This document shows positions 36,055 to 44,314 of a stretch of DNA of 63,580 bases, one piece after another (within the stretch, counting starts at the first letter, position 1; each line of letters starts with the position of its first letter). Under the pieces are notes generated by a model. That model was not told the origin of the DNA. It ran no database searches and was given only the letters and a program-made list of their open reading frames with translations. The position numbers were made by a program, and so were the translations under genes. The DNA comes from Pseudomonadales bacterium (lineage in GTDB: Bacteria > Pseudomonadota > Gammaproteobacteria > Pseudomonadales > Pseudohongiellaceae), in NCBI GenBank assembly GCA_022819645.1, contig JAJEGU010000045.1, positions 1 through 63,580 on the forward strand, given 5' to 3'.

Positions 36055-36378
36055 CTAATCTGGGGTTGCGATCAATTCGTCGTCATCGACCGTCGGGAGT
36101 TTCAACAGGTGTTCGCCACGCCAAATTCGCACTACTCTGATACGGCCAGTTTCTTGCCGATAAACAATTCGAAACGGCGGACTGATTATTTCGCGCAGGA
36201 AATCCTGATCAAATTCCGGTACGACTCGACCCATGGTCGGATGATCAGCCAAATTCTGTACACGGTCCAGGATTTGCACCACTAACTTGGTGCCTGCTTC
36301 CGGCACTCCCTGATCCGCGTACCAATCCCGGATAGCTCGAAGGTCACCCAGCGCGGATTCCGCGAAGCTGATATCCAT
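36055..36378 (-). CDS. RelE/ParE family toxin
   Basis: 107 residues: MDISFAESALGDLRAIRDWY, LDRVQNLADHPTMGRVVPEF, FREIISPPFRIVYRQETG-type strands and VVRIWRGEHLLKLP fit the RelE/ParE fold (a small helical pair followed by an antiparallel sheet). Depending on subfamily it cuts mRNA at the ribosome or poisons gyrase; the sequence does not settle this. It follows its antitoxin by 10 nt. Confidence 0.9.
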   Translation of the reverse strand: MDISFAESALGDLRAIRDWYADQGVPEAGTKLVVQILDRVQNLADHPTMGRVVPEFDQDFLREIISPPFRIVYRQETGRIRVVRIWRGEHLLKLPTVDDDELIATPD

Positions 36379-36388
36379 TGGCGAGAGG

Positions 36389-36652
36389 TTACGTCAGGCC
36401 AAGCCGTTTCTTCACTTCAGCGAGCGGAACCTCGCGCCCAGCTTCCAGATCCGCCAACCCAGCGACTACCGCCCGCATGAACGCCTGCTCTTCTTCGGCC
36501 TTTTCAAAATCGGAAACCGACTGAACGACAGCGACGCCGCGGCCTCGGCTGGTCAGCAACACAGGCCGATGCACCTGGTTGACGTGCTTTACCACGCGTC
36601 CGGGATTCGTCTTGAGATCCGTCAGGGCAACCAGGTCTTCGGAAAATTTCAT
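36389..36652 (-). CDS. Phd/YefM family antitoxin
   Basis: 87 residues starting MKFSEDLVALTDLKTNPGRV, then VKHVNQVHRPVLLTSRGRGVAVVQSV, the Phd/YefM DNA-binding half. The tail (LADLEAGREVPLAEVKKRLGL) binds the toxin. First gene of the pair, so it probably represses its own promoter in 36653-36836. That stretch also holds a short GTGCT/AGCAC hairpin and no other gene. Confidence 0.92.
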   Translation of the reverse strand: MKFSEDLVALTDLKTNPGRVVKHVNQVHRPVLLTSRGRGVAVVQSVSDFEKAEEEQAFMRAVVAGLADLEAGREVPLAEVKKRLGLT

Positions 36653-36836
36653 CTATATCGTTCCAGCTAACAAGGCCTGTAATCAGTGCTCACGTTAGCA
36701 CCTGCTTGCAGCCCTGTCCAATGCTCCAAGAATTCGGCCAAAAGCTGCCGCCGACGATGACTATATTGTGAATACCGTTTCGCGTATAGTTCATCTCGAC
36801 CTCAAAGATGGTCGTTTTCATCCGATAAAGAGTCCA

Positions 36837-37529
36837 ATGTTCAGAAGTAAATTGAAAAAAAACGACCCCCGCGAACTTCCCGCGTACACAATCTCGGAAG
36901 TCGCGCACTACCTCTCCGTGCCGCCAGCCACCATCCGCTATTGGTCGGTGGGTCGGGACGGCTACGAGTCGCTGATCGAAGTGCCGGAGCACACTCCCAC
37001 TTTGCTCTCTTTCCTGAATCTCACCGAGCTTCACGTGCTCGCCGCCGTCCGGCGGACGCATCAAGTGAAAATGCCCAGCATTCGGCGAGCGATCGATTAC
37101 CTCGTGAGGATCTCCGACAACACGGTGGACAAGCGCCATCCATTGATCAGCCGCGCTCTCGAAACGGACGGACTCGATCTGTTCATCCAGGAATACGGAC
37201 AAATAATCAATATCAGCAAATCGGGCCAGATAGCGATAAGGGAGATTATCAGCGGAGCCCTCAACCGGATTGATCGCGACCCCGCCGGCATTCCGATCAA
37301 GCTCTTTCCATACACGCGGTCAGACTATCAGAGGTCACCCGAGAGAATCATAATCGACCCGACGATTTCCGCCGGACGCCCCGTTTTGGCCGGCACCGGC
37401 CTGACCACCGAACTCATCGCCGAACGCTACAAGGCCGGCGAATCAATTTCAGACCTGGCGAAGGACTATGAGCGCACGGAAGAGGATATCGAAGAAGCAA
37501 TCCGATGCGAACTCCCAGCCGCAGCCTGA
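36837..37529 (+). CDS. DUF433 antitoxin with N-terminal MerR-like helix-turn-helix
   Basis: 230 residues. The N-terminal half has a MerR-type DNA-binding motif (AYTISEVAHYLSVPPATIRYWS). The C-terminal 60 residues are the DUF433 domain (RIIIDPTISAGRPVLAGTGLTTELIAERYKAGESISDLAKDY), which is normally the antitoxin to a DUF5615 PIN-like toxin. The partner gene immediately downstream is truncated. ATG 36837 is preferred; an upstream GTG adds no recognisable residues. Confidence 0.88.
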   Translation: MFRSKLKKNDPRELPAYTISEVAHYLSVPPATIRYWSVGRDGYESLIEVPEHTPTLLSFLNLTELHVLAAVRRTHQVKMPSIRRAIDYLVRISDNTVDKRHPLISRALETDGLDLFIQEYGQIINISKSGQIAIREIISGALNRIDRDPAGIPIKLFPYTRSDYQRSPERIIIDPTISAGRPVLAGTGLTTELIAERYKAGESISDLAKDYERTEEDIEEAIRCELPAAA

Positions 37530-37605
37530 ACCCACGCTGTTTCTTGATCGCAATCTCGGAAAGCACGTAATCGCGGAAAAACTTCGTAGCGACCAGTTCC
37601 GCTAG
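37530..37605 (+). pseudogene. Truncated DUF5615 toxin gene
   Basis: In the frame beside the DUF433 stop, the DNA encodes EPTLFLDRNLGKHVIAEKLR, then SDQFR and a TAG. TLFLDRNLGKHVIAE.LR is the N-terminal signature of DUF5615 PIN-like toxins, of which only about 25 residues remain. The stop overlaps the last codon of the convergent restriction endonuclease gene, suggesting that arrival of the restriction operon cut the toxin gene. Confidence 0.75.
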
Positions 37606-38327
37606 CGATGCACTTTCAGATAACCCGTCACATGGCCCAGCAGTGATGCCACAAATCGCTGAAAACTGATTTCTTCGGACGGCTCACGATACCAGCCATC
37701 GAGGCCTTGGTCCTTGTTTGATGTAACGAGACAGGCAGAATTGTATAGCCGCTCCCGAACCAGCTTTACGCAGAACTCTTCGTAACGTTTGACATACGAG
37801 CTATCGCGAAATTCCTTGTGTACCTTGAAGTGTGGCTCTTTCGCCTTCACTGGGCTCATGGACTTGGGAGATTCCTGGAGCATCATCAGGTAGCCCAGCC
37901 ACGGGCTGGCGGATGGTTTGAAATAGCCTTCCCGATAGGCTGTGTGGAGATCCAGGGCGTTCCCGAGGGCCTCCTCGATTCGATTGTTGTAATTGTTTCC
38001 GAATGAGCCTACCTGCGACTTGAATTCAATCGTCGCGACGAGATTCTCCTCGTGCACAACGACCAGATCCCACTGCTTTGTCGGTCTGAAGAACCCGGGA
38101 AGTGTCGTCAGGCTCGCTTGCGTATGCACATGAGCTTCCGGCATTCCGCATTCGACCAGAAGGTCCGCGAACAGCCGCACAAATCCGTCCAGTTGCTTAC
38201 CACCGGTTGCTGCGCCGCGGTCGCCATGGTCGCGCAAACCGGATTCCGATCCTTGTCTCCGCTTCTGATCGGCCCGGGTTTCCCAGAAATGCCTTACGGC
38301 GTCGCGTAGCCGGGACTCGACTTTCAC
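37602..38327 (-). CDS. XhoI/PaeR7I-family type II restriction endonuclease
   Basis: 241 residues resembling PaeR7I: AVRHFWETRADQKRRQGSES near the start, GAATGGKQLDGFVRLFADLL, LPGFFRPTKQWDLVVV, then the PD-(D/E)xK catalytic IEFKSQVGSFGNNYNNRIEE and the downstream PWLGYLMMLQES and EPHFKV segments. PaeR7I and XhoI cut CTCGAG, so that site is predicted. Its ATG overlaps the methyltransferase stop by 4 nt. Both catalytic acidic and Lys residues are present, so it looks active. Confidence 0.93.
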   Translation of the reverse strand: MKVESRLRDAVRHFWETRADQKRRQGSESGLRDHGDRGAATGGKQLDGFVRLFADLLVECGMPEAHVHTQASLTTLPGFFRPTKQWDLVVVHEENLVATIEFKSQVGSFGNNYNNRIEEALGNALDLHTAYREGYFKPSASPWLGYLMMLQESPKSMSPVKAKEPHFKVHKEFRDSSYVKRYEEFCVKLVRERLYNSACLVTSNKDQGLDGWYREPSEEISFQRFVASLLGHVTGYLKVHR

Positions 38328-39280
38328 GCAGCTATCACCGAAACGTCGCTGAACAATTCACTGGTTTCCTTGTTTACACGGTTGACCGCCATCTTGTGGT
38401 ATTCGGGGTCAACTTCCACCCCGATGCTGTTGCGGCCCCATCGTGCGGCCGCCACGCTGGTGGTGCCCGTGCCGAGAAATGGGTCGAGCACGGTATCGCC
38501 GACGAAACTGAACATGCGAATCAGCCGTTCCGCGACCTGCAAGGGGAAGGGAGCGGGATGGTTTCGGGTCGAAGCGCCTGTAACGCCCTGCCAGATTTGC
38601 TGGAACCAGAGCTTGTGGTTCTGGTGAGAAATGACGCTCAGGACCCGCTTTTCGAAGCTCGGCTTCCGATAGCCGCCGCCCTTTCGCTCCATGAGTATGT
38701 ATTCGATGTCGTTCTTGATGACGGAGTTCGGCTCGTATGGCTTCCCGAGGAAAGCCGAACCGCCCGCAACCTCATAATTAGCGTTCGCGATCTTGTACCA
38801 GATGATCGGGGCAAGGTTTACATAGCCCATCTTGCGGCAGCGCTCCTGGATCGACGCGTGCAAGGGCATCACCGAATGTTCGCCATTGTTCTTTCTGCGG
38901 GACAGGCATACGTCGCCGATTACGCAAATCAGCCGACCGCCGGGGACGAGCGCTTCATGGCAACGCAGCCAGACCTTATCGAGTTCGTCCAGGAATTGAT
39001 CGTAGCCGGGGATGTCTCCCATCTGCCCTTGGTGATCGTTGTAGCGCTTGAGCGTCCAATACGGCGGAGACGTCACGATCAGATGGACACTTTCCGGCTT
39101 CAGGTCGAGCAGCCGCGAATCCTGCAGTAGCAAGTTGTGAGTCGTCGGTATCTGATGGAGCGAGTGTTCGATGCGCGCAAGCAGATGCGTATCCTTCGCG
39201 ATCCGCGGCAATTCGGTTTGCGGATTCTCTACCTCGCGCAACTCTTCCGGAACGAACTGCTCTAGCGATTCGCCGCTCAT
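38324..39280 (-). CDS. DNA methyltransferase of the restriction system (beta class)
   Basis: 318 residues from ATG 39280. Motif IV TSPPYW comes first (residues 85-90 or so), and the S-adenosylmethionine motif I DPFLGTGTT lies near the C-terminus, followed by VEVDPEYHKMA: the beta-class order shared by N4-cytosine and some N6-adenine methyltransferases. It should protect the site cut by the adjoining nuclease. The target base cannot be told from this. The upstream extension of the frame lacks any conserved part. Confidence 0.92.
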   Translation of the reverse strand: MSGESLEQFVPEELREVENPQTELPRIAKDTHLLARIEHSLHQIPTTHNLLLQDSRLLDLKPESVHLIVTSPPYWTLKRYNDHQGQMGDIPGYDQFLDELDKVWLRCHEALVPGGRLICVIGDVCLSRRKNNGEHSVMPLHASIQERCRKMGYVNLAPIIWYKIANANYEVAGGSAFLGKPYEPNSVIKNDIEYILMERKGGGYRKPSFEKRVLSVISHQNHKLWFQQIWQGVTGASTRNHPAPFPLQVAERLIRMFSFVGDTVLDPFLGTGTTSVAAARWGRNSIGVEVDPEYHKMAVNRVNKETSELFSDVSVIAA

Positions 39281-39329
39281 GATCGCATGACCTCCTTGCC
39301 TGGTGTCCAAATCTGTCTCTCCATCGGTT

Positions 39330-39641
39330 TCATGCCAAATGCAACGGGCGTTGCTGGTTCCCGGACGCATTCACCAGCAACCTCAATAGCGGCGCAGCCA
39401 GACTCGAAATGTCCTCATCCGCGATGTCGGTCGAATCGGACGCCAGCAGCGTGATGAGCGAAATGGGCGCATCCACCGCCGCGGCAAGGCCGCCCACAAC
39501 CTTCAAGCTCGGCTGGCGCTTGCCCTTCTCGATAAGCGAAAGCTGACTTGCGCTGATGCCGATCTGCAAGGCGAGCTCCGCTTGCTGCATCCCGTACGCA
39601 GCGCGAATCACCCTGAAAGCCTTGGCAAAATCTGTTTTCAT
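39330..39641 (-). CDS. Controller-type HTH regulator of the restriction system
   Basis: 103 residues of the XRE type: FRVIRAAYGMQQAELALQIG, then ISASQLSLIEKGKRQPSLKV is a classic helix-turn-helix. It is first in the operon C-M-R on the minus strand, as controller proteins are. Such proteins delay nuclease expression until methylation is complete. Its C-terminal tail of about 35 residues is longer than that of typical 80-residue controllers. Confidence 0.88.
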   Translation of the reverse strand: MKTDFAKAFRVIRAAYGMQQAELALQIGISASQLSLIEKGKRQPSLKVVGGLAAAVDAPISLITLLASDSTDIADEDISSLAAPLLRLLVNASGNQQRPLHLA

Positions 39642-39676
39642 ACGATCGTTGGAGTGTCGCCCAGTTTGAGCACAAA

Positions 39677-39710
39677 TGTCAACTGAATTTACAAATTACG
39701 GGAAATATTT
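39677..39710 (-). promoter_or_regulatory. Promoter and probable controller operators
   Basis: On the minus strand a perfect -35 TTGACA (39677-39682) lies 36 nt before the controller ATG. Just upstream are two palindromes: AATTTACAAATT (39686-39697) and AAATATTT (39703-39710). Activator sites immediately upstream of -35 match how restriction-system controllers work. Confidence 0.5.
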
Positions 39711-39737
39711 ACTGAAAGGAATTGTTATTGTCGAAGA

Positions 39738-40433
39738 TTATGCGCCACTGTAGGCTGAGTTTCTTGAAACTACGGGATAGAAGGGCTGACCCCAGTCTCC
39801 ATCAGGATGACTCATCATCACATCGACAAACACTGGTAGCAGGAAAGCGAGGATGGTAGCGCCGTCACGCACTTGATTGCGGTTTACTTTGCTATCCCAA
39901 GTCGCACCTCCATGTAACAATTGATTTCTCAGGACATACAGCCTGTCAAACAACAGAGCAAGCGTTTTGATGGTGTGTTCGTCGGATTGCCTCACTGCAA
40001 TCCGATTGAAGTAACTCAAATCGCGCTGAAACCGATTCTCCCAGTCTTCGCACCCTACTATTCCATTTTGATGCTGCCAGAATGGATCGTATACAAATTC
40101 ATTATTCATCAGTAGTCGAATAGATCGGGAAAAATTTTCCCAGATGGCATTGTAGATTCTCTTCTCCGCGTCCAGCGTAACTACTTTGCCAAAATAAGAC
40201 TTGAATGAGTCTCTTGCCAATGGAGGCTCCGGCTGGAAGTCCCGCTCAACAGCGTAGGCCGCATTGAAAGCGATCCAAAGAAAAACGAATTTCCCATCGT
40301 TGTCATCCGCCTGCTCCGCACGCCCAATCCAACTAATGGCACGTTGCGTGCGGAGGCGCAAATTTTCAGGGAAGCTATCCCTGACTTCCCTCTGTTTGTT
40401 TTTCAAAACAGCATAGGACAGCGAAGGGTTCAT
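39738..40433 (-). CDS. HEPN-like protein of unknown function
   Basis: 231 residues, mostly helical. The C-terminal part has YVLRNQLLHGGATWDSKVNR, an R-N-x(3)-H signature of the HEPN RNase/associated fold, in the pattern RNQ..HG.ATW.S.VNR.QV.DG that I have seen in small defence-linked proteins. The N-terminal part has FVFLWIAFNAAYAV. If catalytic, it would cut RNA. It is the last gene of an AT-rich run (nucleotidyltransferase, DUF262, HEPN-like), 155 nt after the DUF262 gene and just upstream of the restriction operon, all on one strand. Confidence 0.78.
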   Translation of the reverse strand: MNPSLSYAVLKNKQREVRDSFPENLRLRTQRAISWIGRAEQADDNDGKFVFLWIAFNAAYAVERDFQPEPPLARDSFKSYFGKVVTLDAEKRIYNAIWENFSRSIRLLMNNEFVYDPFWQHQNGIVGCEDWENRFQRDLSYFNRIAVRQSDEHTIKTLALLFDRLYVLRNQLLHGGATWDSKVNRNQVRDGATILAFLLPVFVDVMMSHPDGDWGQPFYPVVSRNSAYSGA

Positions 40434-40588
40434 TCTTGGTCCGTCACTGGAGATTGCATTATTCGATTATGGCCGAAAGCTGTGAGGGATGCCAAGTTTA
40501 GCTGGCCATAAGATCGTACTTCCCAGCACAACAGCCGTCTCTTGAATACATTATCTGTACACACTGTATCGAGCCTCAATTGTTCGTA

Positions 40589-41587
40589 TTAACAATTAGC
40601 AATTATTTCCGAAAGGATTTCCCCGCGCCGAACTCGATTTAATCGATCATTCGACGCCTGCACTGTCGCCTTATAGTAAATATACGACTTTTTATTAACA
40701 TCTTCTTCATCCTCACTATCTCCAACAATTTTATAAAATCCCTTCAAAGAATCTTCCAATTTCGCAATTTTTATTTTGATGCTATCTCTGAATTTTGCTT
40801 TATAGAGCTCTACAATAAGGGTGAACAAATCAGTTTTTCCCCAGACACGATGCTTCGGATCGAATTTACATTTGTTTATAATATCAAACACAGCATCCAA
40901 GTTGGCCAATATTTCTTCGCTCTGAGGAAACTCATCATTATATTTCGACAAGAACTCATCAAATCGATCTTCTCTGTTAGAGTATCCGCCTAAAATTGAA
41001 ATTATTAGGGATAACGAAAAACTCACGTCTCGCATCCGCCTTATATCTGTTATTCGAAAAACACTATTTTCTATAAAGAAGCTGTTTTGGGACAACTCTT
41101 CAACACATTTTTTTAGTTCGCCGTCGTATCTCGCGTTTCGAATTTCCATTGCATTTAATGCGTATTGGGTTGAATTTATCCTTTCAAATACTTCTCTAAT
41201 TTCTCCAATTGATTTCGTTCCTAAATCGCGAACCACTACTTCATAGTCCAAAAACTTTACTTTTTCTTCTTTCGCCAATTCAGCGTAGGATGGAAGCTTC
41301 TTTAGCTGAAGATCTTTGGAGCCAGAAAAGTATTGAAACAAAGTTGTAATCCGCTGCTGACCATCAACTAGCATCTCAATTCCCTCTCCCGTATCCGGAT
41401 CAACATTACTTGAAGCAATGTATATCTCCGGAAATGGGTATTCCATTAGAACAGTTTCCAAAAACTTTTCTTTATGGCGATTAGTCCATACTAATCTTCG
41501 CTGAAATTCAGGCCTTGGAACAAGCTCTCCATTTCGCAATGCAGTCATTAACTTTCTAACTCTTCTATTCGTACCGCTAGTATCCAT
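40589..41587 (-). CDS. DUF262 (ParB-like/GmrSD N-terminal) domain protein
   Basis: 332 residues. N-terminal DUF262 motifs: VPRPEFQRRLVWTNRHKEKF, LETVLMEYPFPEIYIA and MLVDGQQRITTLFQYF, with the DGQQR nucleotide-binding core. The DUF1524 HNH nuclease half of GmrSD type IV systems is absent; the C-terminal 150 residues are helical and unassigned. GC content is far below the backbone (one 60-base line at 40741 counts 30 percent). The gene starts 13 nt after the nucleotidyltransferase gene. A 7-bp AT-rich hairpin (AATTGTT/AACAATT) spans its stop codon. Confidence 0.9.
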   Translation of the reverse strand: MDTSGTNRRVRKLMTALRNGELVPRPEFQRRLVWTNRHKEKFLETVLMEYPFPEIYIASSNVDPDTGEGIEMLVDGQQRITTLFQYFSGSKDLQLKKLPSYAELAKEEKVKFLDYEVVVRDLGTKSIGEIREVFERINSTQYALNAMEIRNARYDGELKKCVEELSQNSFFIENSVFRITDIRRMRDVSFSLSLIISILGGYSNREDRFDEFLSKYNDEFPQSEEILANLDAVFDIINKCKFDPKHRVWGKTDLFTLIVELYKAKFRDSIKIKIAKLEDSLKGFYKIVGDSEDEEDVNKKSYIYYKATVQASNDRLNRVRRGEILSEIIANC

Positions 41588-41600
41588 TTTTGCCCCTCTA

Positions 41601-42197
41601 CTATGCCTCTACTTCTTGTTTACATGCGTGAATGGCTATCGACTGGTACGATTCAAGAAAATGCCAACCTTGATAGATAGCCCCTGAGATCTTAAAATTG
41701 GCTATCTTTTCCGAAGCCGAAAGTTCGTTAAAGAATTCCCACCACGATTTTGCGAATTCAAAATTCTGATCTGGAGGCAATTTATCCGGCCTAATCCACC
41801 CTTGAAAAAGATAGCGTTTAAATTTCTCTCTTTTTTCCCAGTCACCACCACCTATCTCATACCTTAACAAATCACTCCATACATAATTAAAGAGTCTTTC
41901 TGATACAATTACAACATCAATGTCTGATCTGTCGCCAAACAATTGATATCGTTTTGTTGGAGCAACACTAAATCCCAACTTGCCTGACCCAACAACAAGC
42001 ACATTATTTGGGTGCTCTTGGAATTTTTCCGCAACATAGCTTCGTAGATCGAAGTATTCTTCCGATGTAATTACAGCACATTCTCCGAAAACAATATGTC
42101 TACGCACAATATCCAAAGGATCATAAAGATTCAAGTCGCTTTTGAATTTCTTTATCAATTTCTTTAGATCTTTTTCACTATAACGTTCTGTTTTCAT
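41601..42197 (-). CDS. Nucleotidyltransferase-fold protein
   Basis: 198 residues. VLVVGSGKLGFSVAP followed by FGDRSDIDVVIVSERLF is the nucleotidyltransferase superfamily pattern (hG[GS]... then D-x-D), about 20 residues apart. The C-terminal helices are Trp/Phe rich (AKSWWEFFNELSASEKIANF). The family is not one I can name. AT-rich and closely linked to DUF262, so the two are probably co-transcribed. The stretch 42198-42360 is AT-rich and presumably holds the promoter. Confidence 0.8.
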   Translation of the reverse strand: MKTERYSEKDLKKLIKKFKSDLNLYDPLDIVRRHIVFGECAVITSEEYFDLRSYVAEKFQEHPNNVLVVGSGKLGFSVAPTKRYQLFGDRSDIDVVIVSERLFNYVWSDLLRYEIGGGDWEKREKFKRYLFQGWIRPDKLPPDQNFEFAKSWWEFFNELSASEKIANFKISGAIYQGWHFLESYQSIAIHACKQEVEA

Positions 42198-42360
42198 TTC
42201 ATTTTCCGGCCCGCAACCCCTGCAACTTTTGATACGTCTTCTTTTATGAGAAAAATTGCGCTACTGGTCCAGTCAACTTTATTACATTAGCGGTCCAATT
42301 GCATATGCCAATACATTATCAGGGATGATCGTGTTTTGGTGATTGCAGAATATCGTCCAA

Positions 42361-44235
42361 TCACAACAACCCCTCAATCCGATCCATCAAGTCCTCCATC
42401 CTCCGTAGCACCGGCTCGTAAGCTTCCGCCTGGGTCATATCCAGTCCCGCTTCGTTGAGCAGGATGTTGTGCGGATAATCCGAGCCGCCGGCGCTTAGTA
42501 CGCGAATGAACGCATCCCGCACCGCTTCGTCCCCCGCGAGGAACTGCTCGGCGAACCAGGCGGCGCCGCTGATCGAGGTGGCGTACTGGAAGACGTAGAA
42601 GTCGTAGTAGAAGTGCGGGATGAAGGCCCATTCGACGGTGTAGGCGTCGTCGATGGTGAGGACGCCGAGGTCGTGGCCGTGGTAGCGCTTGAGCAGGTCG
42701 CCGTAGATTTCGGTCAGGCGCGGGCCGGTCAGGGGTTCGCCGCGTTCGGCGGCGCGGTGGATGGCGAGTTCGAATTCGGCGAACATCGTCTGGCGGAACA
42801 GGGTGCCGCGGATCTGTTCGAGGGCGCCGCCGAGGTAGAACAGGCGCTCGGCGTCGGTGTTCGCGTTGGCGATCATGTATTCCTGCAACAGGATTTCGTT
42901 GATGGTCGAGGCAAGTTCGGCGGTGAAGGTCGAGTAGCCGGCGGTTTCGAACGGGTTGTTGGCGTTGGCGAGCAGGCTGTGGACGGCGTGACCCCATTCG
43001 TGGGCGAAGGTCGACATCGACTCGTAATCGTCGTTGTGGTTCAGCAGCACGTAGGGGTGCACGTCGTAGATCGAGCCGTTCATGTAAGCGCCCGAGCGCT
43101 TGCCCGGCTGCGGGTGGCTGTGCATCCATTGCCGGGATAGGCCGTAGGCGAGCAGTTCCAGGTATTCCTCGCCGAAGGGTTCGAGCGCGGCGAAGGTGAT
43201 TTCCTCGGAGCGTTCGAGGTCGAAGACGCCGGTTTCCGCCTGCACCAGGGGCGGGTAGATATCGTAATAGCGCAGGTCTTCGATGCCGAGCAGGCGGCCG
43301 CGCAATTCGAGATAGCGGTGGAACAGCGGCAAGGCGTCGTTCACCTGGGTGACGAGTTGCGTGTAGATTTCGGGCGGCAGGCCGTCGGCGAACAGGTTGG
43401 CTTCGAGCACGCCGGGATGATTGCGCGCCCGGGCGCTGAAGACGTTGGCCTGGGCTTCGGCGGCGAGGGTTGCGCCCATGCCGTCGGCGTACTGGTTCCA
43501 CGCGCCCCAGAAGGTATCGAACACAAGTTTGCGGTCGTCGCGGTTGGGCGCGGCGCGCCAGAAGGAATAGCCGGCCTGGCTCAGGGTCGCTTCGGCGCCG
43601 TCGCTTAGCGTCACCGTGGGCCAGGGGATGTCGGCGTTGGCGTAGTTCTCGTAGATCTGCTGCGGGGCCGAGAGCACCATGCCGGCCTGGGCGAGGATCG
43701 CCTCGGTGCGCTGGTCGAAGGTGTGCGGTTCCTGGCGCAGGATGTCGTCGAGCATGAAGCCAAATTTTTCCAGCCTGGGCTCCTGTTGGCGGAAACTGCG
43801 GATGGTGTCGCTGCCCAGGTCGAGAATCTCCGGGCGCACCCAGGAGGTCGCCTGGGCCATGTTGGTCAGCATCTGCCGGGCGCGGCCGAAACGCGCCTGC
43901 GCCGCGGGTTCGCGCTGGTCGACGTCACGCATCAGGCTGGTGTAGACGTAGACGCGATACGCTTCCTTGGCGGTTTCGGATTGCGCCTCCAGCGCATCGG
44001 CCAGATTCGAGGCGCCATTGTCCAGAGTGCCGCGGTATCGTGACAAAGTCTCAATCCGGTCGCTAACGGAACCGAGGGCTTCCTCCCAAGCCTCCACAGT
44101 GGGATAGATTTCAGTCAAATCCCATTCGTAACGAACAGTTTCCACATCGGACGAATCCTGGGCCTGGGCCAGCGTAGCAATGCCGGCATGCAATAGAACC
44201 AGAACAACGGCAAAAAGGCGGCTGGCGCGTATCAC
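42361..44235 (-). CDS. Exported oligoendopeptidase F (M3 metallopeptidase)
   Basis: 624 residues from GTG 44235, which starts a signal peptide (MIRASRLFAVVLVLLHAGIATLAQAQ). The longer upstream frame is not signal-like. The M3 zinc site is FAHEWGHAVHSLLAN (HExxH) with the third ligand Glu in FTAELASTINEILLQEY, 24 or so residues on. PepF usually lacks a signal and works in the cytosol; this one would act in the periplasm on short peptides. It lies next to the S9-like theme of exported peptidases in the window, but not in an operon. Confidence 0.92.
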   Translation of the reverse strand: MIRASRLFAVVLVLLHAGIATLAQAQDSSDVETVRYEWDLTEIYPTVEAWEEALGSVSDRIETLSRYRGTLDNGASNLADALEAQSETAKEAYRVYVYTSLMRDVDQREPAAQARFGRARQMLTNMAQATSWVRPEILDLGSDTIRSFRQQEPRLEKFGFMLDDILRQEPHTFDQRTEAILAQAGMVLSAPQQIYENYANADIPWPTVTLSDGAEATLSQAGYSFWRAAPNRDDRKLVFDTFWGAWNQYADGMGATLAAEAQANVFSARARNHPGVLEANLFADGLPPEIYTQLVTQVNDALPLFHRYLELRGRLLGIEDLRYYDIYPPLVQAETGVFDLERSEEITFAALEPFGEEYLELLAYGLSRQWMHSHPQPGKRSGAYMNGSIYDVHPYVLLNHNDDYESMSTFAHEWGHAVHSLLANANNPFETAGYSTFTAELASTINEILLQEYMIANANTDAERLFYLGGALEQIRGTLFRQTMFAEFELAIHRAAERGEPLTGPRLTEIYGDLLKRYHGHDLGVLTIDDAYTVEWAFIPHFYYDFYVFQYATSISGAAWFAEQFLAGDEAVRDAFIRVLSAGGSDYPHNILLNEAGLDMTQAEAYEPVLRRMEDLMDRIEGLL

Positions 44236-44301
44236 TATCCGGTTTCCATGAGTTCGAATCCTGATTCTAATGCGCTGTCCATGAGTTAGCCATATGTATG
44301 G

Positions 44302-44313
44302 GCAGGCTCCTGG
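44302..44313 (-). repeat. Short terminus of the 167-bp repeat family
   Basis: GCAGGCTCCTGG matches 12 bases of the right end of the family and sits 1 nt beyond the TAA stop (44315-44317) of the giant outer-membrane protein gene. Only the outermost end is recognisable. Confidence 0.45.
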
Positions 44314-44314
44314 A

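Noticed and set aside
42374..43501. 375-codon Arg-rich frame within oligopeptidase F
   Set aside because: Same strand, shifted frame of a gene with an intact HExxH site; Arg/Pro bias typical of frame shadows.
44236..44260. TTCGAATCC resembling a tRNA T-loop
   Set aside because: No acceptor or anticodon stem can be built around it.
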